From Azospirillum brasilense (GTDB taxonomy: Bacteria; Pseudomonadota; Alphaproteobacteria; Azospirillales; Azospirillaceae), in the NCBI RefSeq assembly GCF_007827815.1, contig NZ_VITH01000008.1, forward strand, positions 1 through 64,000: a stretch of 64,000 nt of DNA, read 5' to 3'. The position numbers were made by a program, and so were the translations under genes. The notes below the pieces were generated by a model. It was not told the DNA's origin. It saw only the letters and a program-made list of their open reading frames with translations, and did not search any database. Of the stretch, positions 33,814-42,504 are shown piece by piece. Numbering within the stretch: position 1 is the stretch's first letter; each line of letters starts with the position of its first letter.

Positions 33814-34716
33814 TCAAGGCGCCCTGGTTTTCAGGAAACGCGCGGTTGCCACGGTGGTCGGCGCGGCGGCGTCCAGGGCCTGCTTCAAGGCCGGGAGATA
33901 GGAGGACGCCGGCTCGGCCTCGGGCCGCGGCGACGCAAACAGCGGCGAGGGGCTGGCGATCACGACGATCAGTTCGTGACCGTAGGGCGGCCCGATGCTC
34001 CAGAATCGCCCTCCGGCGCCGCGTTCTCCCAGGCGGCGGACCGCGCCGGCCTCAACCCGGCCGCTGATTTCCAGTGGATTGGGCAACAAATGGATGACGT
34101 CGCCGTCAGAGGTGAAATAATCCACCTGAAGATGCGCCGGAAAATCGGGTGCGGCCACGTCGAACACCAAATCCTGACCGCCATGGAGCGCTATGCCGAT
34201 TCCGCCTTCGAGGCGGATCGCCACGGGCGCCGCCAAGCCGGCGTTGCTGGTCCGCAGCGCGCCGATCAGGGTCAGGGGTTCGCACAGGGCAGGGGACGCG
34301 CGCTCGATGTCCACGGCGGCCCGCTGGCCGGTGACGTAATCCTGGGCGAGCAGCGCGAGACTGTCGGGATCGGTGTCGCCGGCGGTCAGGCCGGATATCG
34401 CAACCCTCTGGTCCTTGCCGACCGCGACCTCCAGTTCGGCGCACTGGAACTCCGCCAGGGCTGTACGCAACCCCGACAGGTCCGGCACGGCGGGACGCGG
34501 CGGATCGACCGGTGTGGGGAGTGTTGGTGCCGCCCCGGCTTCGCTGTCTGCGGGGGTTTCGGTCTCGGCCTCGGCCTGGGTCTCGGCCTGGGTCTCGGAG
34601 GCGGTGGTGGCATGGACCGGCCATGCAATGATTCCGATGACGGCGGCGAGCAGTCCCGCGGCCCATCGAAGCCGCCATGTCGTCGTCGCAAACGTCGGCG
34701 CGGAGGCGTCGTTCAC
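33814..34716 (-). CDS. Membrane-anchored protein with DUF4384-like domain
   Basis: 300 residues. One N-terminal hydrophobic segment (LRWAAGLLAAVIGIIAWPV) acts as signal or anchor, followed by a repetitive Thr/Glu/Ala/Gln stretch and a Pro-rich linker. Residues about 80-150 look like a small alpha/beta domain (LAEFQCAELEVAV...VAISGLTAG). The C-terminal domain with DFPAHLQVDYFTSDGDVIHLLPNP...GRFWSIGPPYGHELIVVIASPSPL fits DUF4384, which is often attached to Ser/Thr kinases and caspase-like proteins. The PP2C gene converges on it with a 7-base gap. Confidence 0.65.
   Translation of the reverse strand: MNDASAPTFATTTWRLRWAAGLLAAVIGIIAWPVHATTASETQAETQAEAETETPADSEAGAAPTLPTPVDPPRPAVPDLSGLRTALAEFQCAELEVAVGKDQRVAISGLTAGDTDPDSLALLAQDYVTGQRAAVDIERASPALCEPLTLIGALRTSNAGLAAPVAIRLEGGIGIALHGGQDLVFDVAAPDFPAHLQVDYFTSDGDVIHLLPNPLEISGRVEAGAVRRLGERGAGGRFWSIGPPYGHELIVVIASPSPLFASPRPEAEPASSYLPALKQALDAAAPTTVATARFLKTRAP
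34555..34602. repeat. Short tandem repeat in the linker of the DUF4384-like gene
   Basis: TCTCGGCCTGGG-type 12-bp units repeat about three times, coding TETQAETQAEAETE on the minus strand. The frame is maintained. Confidence 0.55.
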
Positions 34717-34961
34717 CGGAACCTGACCGTTGGGTATAAACTGCGGTTTATGTAGCGCGCATTGCGGGCATCGCCAAGGGCGGAGGCGCCCGGACGTCAG
34801 GATGACGGCCGATCATATAATCTGTATTATGGAAAATATAAGCCATCGGAAGAGTGCAGGGCACCAATCCGTCTCTTCCGGCGTTCCGGTCGATGCACTA
34901 TCGTCGCGGCTCGCTCCCGCGTCCATTCTCCGTTCCATCCCGTCGATAAAGGCTGCGCCTT
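34717..34961. other. Divergent promoter region of the DUF4384-like and LprI-like genes
   Basis: A 245-base gap with an AT-rich core at about 34812-34850 (ATAATCTGTATTATGGAAAA). This is the likely promoter zone; a precise -35/-10 pair could not be assigned. Confidence 0.35.
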
Positions 34962-36140
34962 ATGCCTCGTTCCTCGTGGCTTTTCGGCCCCATGCTGTCG
35001 CTCTGCCTGATCCCCGTTGCCGCCGCGGCCCAAACGCCACCCGATTGCGCCAAGCCGTCCGGTCGAGCCGAGCGCACCATCTGCGCCAGCGCCGATCTGA
35101 AGGTCGCCGCCGAGGATTTGACGACGCTGTTGCGTGACACCCTGGGAAACACGCCGGTCGAAGGCCGGGATGCCATCGAGCGTGCGCAGAAGGCCTTTCT
35201 GACGGACCGTGACGGCCGCTGCGCCGACACGTCGGCCATTCCGGCCTGCCGGGCCCTGTATGAGGCGCGCGCCACCGATCTGGCTTCCCAGAACTCGGCG
35301 GGCCAGAAGACGCTGGCCGCGGTCGTCGCGGGCATTCCGAAGGACGCCAAGGCCGCCGCCGCGGCACTGCGGCGCTACAGCGGTGCACCGGCCAAGGCGT
35401 GGCTGGTCTATCTCTACCAAAGCGGGACTGTGGCGGTGCCCGACAAGGACGCCGCGGTGCGCCGGCTGGTCGATGAAATTCTCAACCAGGATCTTCCAAA
35501 AGATCCCTATCTCCTTGAAGAGATGAGAAATCTTGGCGACGTTCCAAGCGCGTCCCTGGGCACGGCGCTGCTCTTCCTGCGCCACGTCCTGTCGACCACG
35601 GAAATGGACGCGCCCTGCTTCCTGTTCACTAGGCATGGGCAACCGGCTTTCGAGGCCTTCGGCGCCTTCTGGGGCAACGCGCGCGACGAGACGCCCGGCC
35701 TGTGCGCTCCACCGTCGTCGGTGTTCGATCTTCCGGAATGGAAGACGGTGTCCGCCCACATCGATCCGGCCATCGAACCGGCCCTGGTGGAGCGCGGCAG
35801 CATCCGTCACGGCTATGAGCGCCAGTTCGAGGTGGACGACCTTCAGGCGTCGTTGGTGCCCAGCACGCTGCTGGAATCGCCGATGTCCGCCGAGGCCAGG
35901 AAGATGGCCGAACAGCGCGGAAAGGCCGTGGCCGCCTTCCGGTCCTGGGATGATTTCGAGGTTTGGCCGGAGAAAGACTACCGCGCGGCGCTGCACGCCC
36001 TGCCCGCTGCAATCACTGCGACATCAAAGATTTACAGGGAAAAGTTCAAGCTGAATCCGCAGACGGCGGATCAGGCGGCCAAAGCGGCTGCGGACCGCTT
36101 CATCGCCGGTCGCCTTGGCCTGATCATGCCGGACGACTGA
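34962..36140 (+). CDS. Secreted protein with N-terminal LprI-like domain
   Basis: 392 residues with a signal peptide (LFGPMLSLCLIPVAAAAQ). Residues about 25-95 match the cysteine pattern of the LprI/DUF1311 lysozyme-inhibitor-like domain: PDCAKPSGRAERTICASADLK, then DGRCADTSAIPACRALYEARA. The remaining 300 residues are helical, have a further pair of cysteines (DAPCFLFT, PGLCAPPSS) and match nothing I recognise. Periplasmic. A role in lysozyme defence is only a guess from the domain. It is alone, converging on the MBL gene. Confidence 0.65.
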   Translation: MPRSSWLFGPMLSLCLIPVAAAAQTPPDCAKPSGRAERTICASADLKVAAEDLTTLLRDTLGNTPVEGRDAIERAQKAFLTDRDGRCADTSAIPACRALYEARATDLASQNSAGQKTLAAVVAGIPKDAKAAAAALRRYSGAPAKAWLVYLYQSGTVAVPDKDAAVRRLVDEILNQDLPKDPYLLEEMRNLGDVPSASLGTALLFLRHVLSTTEMDAPCFLFTRHGQPAFEAFGAFWGNARDETPGLCAPPSSVFDLPEWKTVSAHIDPAIEPALVERGSIRHGYERQFEVDDLQASLVPSTLLESPMSAEARKMAEQRGKAVAAFRSWDDFEVWPEKDYRAALHALPAAITATSKIYREKFKLNPQTADQAAKAAADRFIAGRLGLIMPDD

Positions 36141-36174
36141 CCGTCGCCCTGCCCCGGCCCGGGAAACCACAACA

Positions 36175-37002
36175 TCAAAGCTCGATGACGAGCCCGTCGT
36201 AGGCGGGCTCGACACCGGTGGGCAGCAGCCGGCGGAGCGTGTCGTAGTCCATGGTCTGGTCCATGTGCGTCAAGTAGGCCCGCTTGGGGCGCACCCGCGC
36301 GATCCACTCCAGCGTCAGGGCGAGGTGGGCGTGAACCGGATGCGGCGGCTCGATCCGGGCGCAATCGACCACCCACACCTCGACCCCCTCAAGCGCCGCG
36401 AAGGCATCATCATCCAATCTCACAACATCGGTCGAATAAGCAAATTTATCAAACCGATAGCCGAGAGTCTTCAAGTAGCCATGATCCTGCTCGAACGGCA
36501 CGATCCGCTGGCCACGCACCGTGAACGGGCCTTCCACCGCGTGGGGCGTCAGCACCGGACGGTAGAAGGGATCGCCGGGGCGCAAGGGGTCGAAGCAGTA
36601 GGCAAAGCGCCGCTCTAACTCCGCGAGGTCTTCGGCGCGGCCATAGGCGTCGATGGGTGCGTGCATCGCCCGGCACAGCTCCCGCAGCTCGTCGATGCCG
36701 TGGGCGTGGTCGGCGTGCTGGTGGGTCCATAGAACGGCGTCCACCCGCCGCACATCCGCGTTGAGGAGTTGTTGACGCAGGTCCGGCGAGGTGTCGACCA
36801 GGACGCTGACAGCGCTCTCCAGACGGCCGCCCTGCCCGGCCTCCGGTCCGATCCCCTGGCCGTGCTCCCACTCCACCAGGATGGATGGGCGCATCCTACG
36901 GTTCCGGGGGTTCGCCGGGTCACAAGCGCCCCAGCCGAGACCGATCACGGGGACGCCCCGCGATCCGCCGCAGCCGAGGATCGTGACCCGTTGACCGTTC
37001 AT
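36175..37002 (-). CDS. MBL-fold metal-dependent hydrolase, PhnP-like
   Basis: 275-residue metallo-beta-lactamase-fold enzyme. The metal site HxHxDH is THQHADHAHG at about residues 93-102; other ligands lie in FEQDHGY, YSTDV, VVDCAR and YLTHMDQTMD. The N-terminus ILGCGGSRGVPVIG and CDPANPRNRRMRPSILVE fit the PhnP/cyclic-phosphate phosphodiesterase branch. It overlaps tatD by 4 bases, a pairing that is common in alphaproteobacteria; the substrate is likely a nucleotide-like phosphodiester but is unproven. Confidence 0.85.
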   Translation of the reverse strand: MNGQRVTILGCGGSRGVPVIGLGWGACDPANPRNRRMRPSILVEWEHGQGIGPEAGQGGRLESAVSVLVDTSPDLRQQLLNADVRRVDAVLWTHQHADHAHGIDELRELCRAMHAPIDAYGRAEDLAELERRFAYCFDPLRPGDPFYRPVLTPHAVEGPFTVRGQRIVPFEQDHGYLKTLGYRFDKFAYSTDVVRLDDDAFAALEGVEVWVVDCARIEPPHPVHAHLALTLEWIARVRPKRAYLTHMDQTMDYDTLRRLLPTGVEPAYDGLVIEL

Positions 37003-37796
37003 GCAACGGCCCGTTCGGCCGAGCCGGCGCGGGGGAAGAGGCGGAAAAAGTTCTCGCTGGAGATCCGGGCCATCTCCGCCGCGTCCATGCCCTTGACCTC
37101 GGCGACGCAGGCCGCGGTGTGGGCAACGTAGGCCGGCTCGTTGCGCTTCCCGCGGAACGGAATCGGCGCCAGATAGGGCGCGTCCGTCTCCACCAGAATC
37201 CGATCGAGCGGAACGTCCTTCACGATGGCGCGGAGGTCCTCCGACTTCTTGAAGGTGACGATCCCCGACAGGGAAATGTAGAAACCGAAATCCAGTGCTT
37301 CTTCAGCGAGTTGCCGGCCGGAGCTGAAGCAGTGCAACAAGCCGTTGACCGGCTGGCCGGCGGCCTCCTCGCGGACGATCCGCATGGTGTCGTCGTCGGC
37401 GTCGCGGGTGTGCACGATCAGCGGCAGGCCGGTCTCCAGACTGGCGCGGATGTGCCGGCGAAAGCACTCCTGCTGAACGTCGCGCGGGCTCTTGTCGTAG
37501 AAGTAGTCGAGCCCGGTCTCGCCCAGCCCGATCACCTTCGGATGCTTCGACAGCTCGACGAGGCGTTCGACGGACACCCCGGCGATCTCCTCCGCCGCCT
37601 GATGCGGATGGACGCCGAGCGAGCAAAGCACGTCGTCGTAGCGTTCGGCGACCGCCAGGATGCGGTCGAAGCGCGACAGGTAGGTGCAGATGGTCACCAT
37701 CCGCCCCACCCCCGCCTGCCGGGCGCGATCGACGACCGCGTCCAGCTCCTCGGCGAAATCGGGAAAGTCGAGATGGCAGTGGCTATCGACCAGCAT
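36999..37796 (-). CDS. tatD: TatD-family metal-dependent DNase/hydrolase
   Basis: 265-residue amidohydrolase-fold nuclease. Metal ligands: VDSHCHLD at the N-terminus, GLGETGLDY, LIVHTRDADDD, LLHCFSSG and LVETDAPYLAP. TatD/YcfH enzymes act as 3'-5' exonucleases or deacylases in quality control. Located 6 bases after metG and overlapping the MBL gene, hence the same transcript; close to YcfH, which also neighbours holB and tmk in enterics. Confidence 0.93.
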   Translation of the reverse strand: MLVDSHCHLDFPDFAEELDAVVDRARQAGVGRMVTICTYLSRFDRILAVAERYDDVLCSLGVHPHQAAEEIAGVSVERLVELSKHPKVIGLGETGLDYFYDKSPRDVQQECFRRHIRASLETGLPLIVHTRDADDDTMRIVREEAAGQPVNGLLHCFSSGRQLAEEALDFGFYISLSGIVTFKKSEDLRAIVKDVPLDRILVETDAPYLAPIPFRGKRNEPAYVAHTAACVAEVKGMDAAEMARISSENFFRLFPRAGSAERAVA

Positions 37797-37802
37797 CGTT
37801 CG

Positions 37803-39353
37803 TCAGCTCTTCGCTTCGTCCACATAGCGGGGGAACACGCCCTGCGGCGTGGGCAGCGGCGTGCCGGGGATCAGCGCCCCACCCGCCCCCAGCCGGTCGA
37901 ACCCGCGGGCGTCGGGCCCCTGCGCCAGCTGGTCCAGGATCTTCGCCGAGGCTTCCGGCATGATCGGCTGGGTCAGGATGGCGAGTTGGCGGATGGTCTC
38001 GGCCAGCACGTACAGCACGGTGGCCATGCGCGCGGGATCGGTCTTCTTCAGCGCCCAGGGCGCCTGCTCGTCGACGTAGCGGTTGCCGTCGCCGATCACC
38101 GCCCAGATGGCGTCCAGCGCCTTGTGGAAGGCCTGCGCCTGGAACTCCGCCCGGACGATCGGCAGCAGGTTGTGGGCGGCACCGAGCAGGGCGTTGTCGG
38201 CCTCGGTGAAGGGGCCCGGCTGCGGCACGGCGGCCCCGCAGTTCTTGCCGATCATCGACAGCGAGCGCTGCACGAGGTTCCCATAGTCGTTGGCGAGGTT
38301 GCCGTTGATCCGCTGAACCATCTGCTTGTGCGAGAAGTCGCCGTCGTTGCCGAACGGCACCTCGCGCAGCAGGAAGTAGCGGGTCTGGTCCAGGCCGTAG
38401 GTGTTGACCAGCGTCTCCGGCGCGATGACGTTGCCCAGCGACTTCGACATCTTCTGGCCTTCGATGGTCCACCAACCGTGCGCGAAGACGCGCTTGGGCG
38501 GGGCCAGCTTGGCGGCCATCAGGAAGGCCGGCCAATAGACGGCGTGGAAGCGCAGGATGTCCTTGCCGACCATGTGCAGGTTGGCTGGCCAGTATTTGGC
38601 GTACTCGCCACCCTCGTCCGGGAAGCCGACCGCGGTGATGTAGTTGGCCAGGGCGTCCAGCCAGACATACATGATGTGGTCGGGGTTGCCCGGCACCGGA
38701 ATGCCCCACTTGAAGGTGGTGCGGCTGACCGACAGGTCCTTCAGCCCCGACTTCACGAAGGCGACGACCTCGTTGCGCTTGCCGGCCGGGGCGATGAAGT
38801 CCGGGTTCTGCTCATAGAACTCCAGCAGGCGGTCCTGCCAAGCCGAGAGGCGGAAGAAGTAGGAGGGCTCCTCCACCCATTCGCACTCCGCGCCGGTCGG
38901 GGCGATCTTCTTGCCCGACGGCGACGTGGTCAGCTCGTCCTCGCCGTAGAACGCCTCGTCGCGCACCGAGTACCAGCCGGCGTAGCTGCCGAGATAGATC
39001 TCACCGGCCGATTCAAGACGGCGCCACAATTCCTGCACCGACGCGAGATGCCGCGGCTCCGTCGTGCGGATGAAGTCGTCGTTGGAGAAGTTCATCAGCG
39101 AGACGAGGTCGCGGAAATTCTTCGACACGCGGTCGGTGAATTCCTGCGGCGCGATGCCGGCGTTCATGGCGGACTTCTCCACCTTCTGGCCGTGCTCGTC
39201 GGTGCCGGTGAGGAATTTCACGTCATAGCCGTCCAGCCGCATGAAGCGGGCCAGCACGTCGCAGGCGAGCGTGGTGTACGCGTGCCCGATGTGCGGCACG
39301 TCGTTCACGTAATAGATCGGAGTCGTCAGGTAGAAGGTCTTCGACCCGGTCAT
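37803..39353 (-). CDS. metG: Methionine-tRNA ligase
   Basis: 516-residue class I aminoacyl-tRNA synthetase. HIGH motif is PHIGHAY at about residues 20-26, KMSKS motif is GQKMSKSLGN in the middle, and FLTGTDEHGQKV is typical. It is the short MetG form without the zinc knuckle insert of E. coli type and without a C-terminal EMAP tRNA-binding domain. It charges initiator and elongator tRNA-Met. Sits between holB and tatD. Confidence 0.96.
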   Translation of the reverse strand: MTGSKTFYLTTPIYYVNDVPHIGHAYTTLACDVLARFMRLDGYDVKFLTGTDEHGQKVEKSAMNAGIAPQEFTDRVSKNFRDLVSLMNFSNDDFIRTTEPRHLASVQELWRRLESAGEIYLGSYAGWYSVRDEAFYGEDELTTSPSGKKIAPTGAECEWVEEPSYFFRLSAWQDRLLEFYEQNPDFIAPAGKRNEVVAFVKSGLKDLSVSRTTFKWGIPVPGNPDHIMYVWLDALANYITAVGFPDEGGEYAKYWPANLHMVGKDILRFHAVYWPAFLMAAKLAPPKRVFAHGWWTIEGQKMSKSLGNVIAPETLVNTYGLDQTRYFLLREVPFGNDGDFSHKQMVQRINGNLANDYGNLVQRSLSMIGKNCGAAVPQPGPFTEADNALLGAAHNLLPIVRAEFQAQAFHKALDAIWAVIGDGNRYVDEQAPWALKKTDPARMATVLYVLAETIRQLAILTQPIMPEASAKILDQLAQGPDARGFDRLGAGGALIPGTPLPTPQGVFPRYVDEAKS

Positions 39354-39425
39354 GGCAGAGGCTCTCCCGAGAATGCGCCGGCCCGGCGCGTCGCCGGTCC
39401 GGATGGGCGTGGTGTGTCGTCCGTG

Positions 39426-40544
39426 TTAAGTAGCAGCCGCTTCCAGCGTCGCCAAGGCGTTCAGGACCACCTGTTTGCGGTCGAGATTGGCGGATTCCGC
39501 ACGGGCGAAATGGCGTTGGACCTTTTCCCACACCTCCACCCAACGTTCAAGGCCGCGGGCGTTGGCCAGACGGGTCATCAGGGCGGCCTCCCCGGCCACC
39601 ACCTCCGCCGGCCAGGCGCCGCGGGCCAGCGACCGGACGAAGCGGGCCAGCCACCAGACGAGCAGATCGGTGGCCGTCTCGTACAGCCCGTCGTCCTGCT
39701 TGCGGGTCAGCTTGTCGCCGAAGGCGTGGGCGCCGGTGATGTCGAGCCGCGGCAGGGTGCCGAGCAGGCCGATCAGCTCGCGGTAAAGGTCCAGCCCACC
39801 GGCCTCGGCAAGCCCGATGGCCCGGCCAATGCTGCCCTCCGCCAGCCGGGCGAGCGCCGCCCGGTCTTCGTCGCCGAGGTCCGGACGATGCTGGGCCAAC
39901 AGGTTGAGGACCGTTTCCTCAGGAAGCGGTTGAAGCGTCAGCTTGCGACAGCGCGAACGGATGGTGGGTAGCATACCACCGGGATTGTCGCTGACCAGAA
40001 GCAGCAAGGCGCCCGGCGGCGGCTCTTCCAGAATCTTGAGAATGGCGTTCAAGCCACTGAGATTCATGCGATCCGCGCCGTCGATCACCGCGACGCGCCA
40101 ACCGCCCTCGGCGGCGGTCTTGCGCAGGAACGGGCCGATCTTGCGCACGTCGTCCACGGCGATGTCGCGCTTCAGCCGGTCGCGCTTCTCGTCGCGTTGG
40201 CGCTCCACGGTCAGCAGGTCGGCGTGCCCGCCCGACGCCACCCGGCGGAAGACCGGGGTGTCGGGAGTCAGCGCCAGCGAGGCCGGAGGAGGCGGCGCAC
40301 CGAACAGGCCGGTGTCCGGCGGCTCGTGCCCCTGGGACAGGACGAAGCGGGCGAAGCGGAAGGCCAGCGTCGCCTTGCCGATCCCCGGCGGACCGCCGAT
40401 CAACCAGGCGTGCGGCAGGCGGCCGGAGTTCCAGGCGTCGAGCAAAAGGCGCTCGGCGTCGTCATGGCCGGTCAGATCGGGATTGCGGCGCGGGGCGAGG
40501 GCGTCCTCCTCCGCGACCGGTTCGGGCACGCGGGCGCGGCTCAC
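39426..40544 (-). CDS. holB: DNA polymerase III subunit delta'
   Basis: 372-residue clamp-loader subunit. AAA+ core with GGPPGIGKATLAF (P-loop), VAVIDGADRMN (sensor/Walker B region, degenerate as usual for delta'), LKILEEPPPGALLLLVS and RSRCRKLTLQPL (sensor 2 with SRC motif). The C-terminal helical domain completes the clamp-loader arch. Starts one base after tmk ends, so translation is probably coupled. Confidence 0.93.
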   Translation of the reverse strand: MSRARVPEPVAEEDALAPRRNPDLTGHDDAERLLLDAWNSGRLPHAWLIGGPPGIGKATLAFRFARFVLSQGHEPPDTGLFGAPPPPASLALTPDTPVFRRVASGGHADLLTVERQRDEKRDRLKRDIAVDDVRKIGPFLRKTAAEGGWRVAVIDGADRMNLSGLNAILKILEEPPPGALLLLVSDNPGGMLPTIRSRCRKLTLQPLPEETVLNLLAQHRPDLGDEDRAALARLAEGSIGRAIGLAEAGGLDLYRELIGLLGTLPRLDITGAHAFGDKLTRKQDDGLYETATDLLVWWLARFVRSLARGAWPAEVVAGEAALMTRLANARGLERWVEVWEKVQRHFARAESANLDRKQVVLNALATLEAAAT

Positions 40545-40545
40545 C

Positions 40546-41178
40546 TCAGGAGGCTCCCAGCCGGCGGGTCACATGGTCGAGAATGGCCGCCTGCACCGTT
40601 TCCACGGGGTGTCCGGCGTCGACGACCGCGCAGCGCTCCGGCTCGCGCGCGGCGATGTCGAGGAAGCCGTCGCGCAGGCGGTGGTGGAAGGCGACGTCCA
40701 TGCGCTCATAGCGGTCTTCCCCGCCGCGCCGGGCGGCGGCGCGGGCCAGCCCGTCCTCCACCGGCAGGTCGAGGATCAGGGTCAGGTCGGGCCGGAAGTC
40801 GCCCAGGGCCGTGGCCTGGAGCGTGGCGACCAGATCGCGCCCCAGCCCCAGCCCGTAGCCCTGATAGGCCATGGTGCTGTCGAAGAAGCGGTCGCAGATG
40901 ACCCAGTGCCCGGCCTCAAGCGCCGGCCAGACGGTGCGCTCCAGATGGTCGCGGCGGGCGGCGGTGTGCAGCAGCGCCTCGGTCACCGGACCCCAGCGCC
41001 CGGTCTCCCCCGACACCAGCAGGCCGCGGATCTCCTCGGCCCCCGGCGAGCCGCCGGGCTCGCGGGTCAGCACGACCCGCTTTCCCCAACCGATCAGCGC
41101 GTCGGCGAGCAGGCGGATCTGGGTGGTCTTGCCCGCCCCCTCGCCGCCCTCCAGCGTGATGAACCGCCCGCGCGTCAT
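40546..41178 (-). CDS. tmk: Thymidylate kinase
   Basis: 210-residue dTMP kinase making dTDP for DNA synthesis. P-loop EGGEGAGKTTQ, DR(Y/F) motif ICDRFFDSTMAYQG, LREPGG-type loop LTREPGGSPGAEEIR and LID region ARRGGEDRYE (arginines in the LID, as in the E. coli class) are all present. It is between dacA and holB in the run from ydcF to the MBL gene. Confidence 0.95.
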   Translation of the reverse strand: MTRGRFITLEGGEGAGKTTQIRLLADALIGWGKRVVLTREPGGSPGAEEIRGLLVSGETGRWGPVTEALLHTAARRDHLERTVWPALEAGHWVICDRFFDSTMAYQGYGLGLGRDLVATLQATALGDFRPDLTLILDLPVEDGLARAAARRGGEDRYERMDVAFHHRLRDGFLDIAAREPERCAVVDAGHPVETVQAAILDHVTRRLGAS

Positions 41179-41248
41179 GGTCTGCTCCCGATGGTGATGA
41201 GGCCAGCCGCCTTCCGGATTCCGGTGGCGATGGGCCGGCTTACACCAA

Positions 41249-42415
41249 TCAGCTCGCCCCGAAAATGAGGAACTTCGCCGCCGCCAGGGCGCGGCCGACG
41301 AAGCCCAGCTTCTCGACGTCCTGGGCGGCGACCACCGGGAACTCCTTGCCTGGGAAGCCCGGCGCCGACACCACCACCTTGCCGACCACGTCGCCCTTCT
41401 TCACCGGCGCGGCGACCGGGGCGTTGCTGACCAGCGACACCTTCATGCCGCTGCGGTCGGCGCGGGCCATGGTGACCTTCATGTCCTCCGGCACGGTGAC
41501 CGGCACGCTGTCCTGCGCGCCCAGCCAGAGCGGCACCTGATCGACCGTCTCGCCTGCCTTGAACAGGGCGTAGGTGGCGAATTCACGGAAGCCCCATTCG
41601 ATCAACCGGGCCGATTCGTCGGCGCGGGCCTGCATGCTCGGCAGCCCGTTGACAACCAGGACGAGACGGCGCCCTTCGCGCTCCGCCGAGGCGGTCAGGC
41701 CGTAGCCTCCGGCCTCGGTGTGGCCGGTCTTCATGCCGTCCACGTCCATGCCACGGTAGAGCAGCGGGTTGCGGTTGCCCTGGTTGATGCCGTGGTACTT
41801 GAACTCCCGGATCGAGTAGTAGTGATAGAACTCCGGGAAATCCTTGATCAGATGCTCGGCCAGGATCGAGAGGTCGCGGGCGGTCATGTAGTGGTTCGGG
41901 TCGGGCCAGCCCGTCGCGTTGGTCAGGTTGGTGTCCTTCAGACCCAATTCGCGGGCGCGCTTGTTCATGCGCTCGGCAAAGGCCGATTCGGAACCGGCGA
42001 GACCTTCGGCGAAGACGATGCAGGCGTCGTTGCCCGACTGCACGATCACGCCCTTGATGAGGTCGTCGACCTTGATGTTGTTGTGCAGCTCCACGAACAT
42101 CTTGGAGCCCTGCATCCGCCACGCGCGCTCCGACACCGGCAACGTGCTCTCCAGCGTGAGCCGGCCTTCCTTGATCGAGTCGAAGACCATGTACATCGTC
42201 ATGATCTTGCTCATCGAGGACGGCGCCATGCGCTGATCCGGGCTCTTCTCGAACAGAACGGTGTTCGAGGTGATATCGACCAGGATCGCCTGCTTGGCGA
42301 TGGTTTCGATGCTGGCGGCGTGAGCCACCGGCCCCACCCCCGCCGCGAACAGCGCGACCGCAAGGCCCATGGTGAAACGGGTGCGGGCAACGCGGGTGCG
42401 GACGACAGCGACCAT
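41249..42415 (-). CDS. dacA: D-alanyl-D-alanine carboxypeptidase (PBP5/6-like)
   Basis: 388-residue periplasmic penicillin-binding protein. Signal peptide, then the three active-site motifs: SSMSK (SxxK), SGND (SxN) and KTGHTE (KTG). The C-terminal beta-rich PBP5_C domain (VPLWLGAQDSVPV) and terminal amphipathic helix (VGRALAAAKFLIFGAS) for membrane association are present. Removes the terminal D-Ala from peptidoglycan stem peptides. ATG 42415 has AAGGGAG upstream; the frame reaching 42508 overlaps rlpA and is rejected. Confidence 0.94.
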   Translation of the reverse strand: MVAVVRTRVARTRFTMGLAVALFAAGVGPVAHAASIETIAKQAILVDITSNTVLFEKSPDQRMAPSSMSKIMTMYMVFDSIKEGRLTLESTLPVSERAWRMQGSKMFVELHNNIKVDDLIKGVIVQSGNDACIVFAEGLAGSESAFAERMNKRARELGLKDTNLTNATGWPDPNHYMTARDLSILAEHLIKDFPEFYHYYSIREFKYHGINQGNRNPLLYRGMDVDGMKTGHTEAGGYGLTASAEREGRRLVLVVNGLPSMQARADESARLIEWGFREFATYALFKAGETVDQVPLWLGAQDSVPVTVPEDMKVTMARADRSGMKVSLVSNAPVAAPVKKGDVVGKVVVSAPGFPGKEFPVVAAQDVEKLGFVGRALAAAKFLIFGAS

Positions 42416-42463
42416 GACAACTCCCTTCGAAACGCGGACTGGACAAGACAAGAAACGGAACGA

Positions 42464-42479
42464 GGCCCGGTGCCGGGCC
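42464..42479. other. Short hairpin between rlpA and dacA
   Basis: GGCCCGG and CCGGGCC are perfect complements with almost no loop, in the 90-base gap between two co-directional genes. It may modulate read-through or processing; there is no T-run. Confidence 0.3.
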
Positions 42480-42504
42480 AAGCTTGGACTGGGCTCGGAG
42501 GTGA

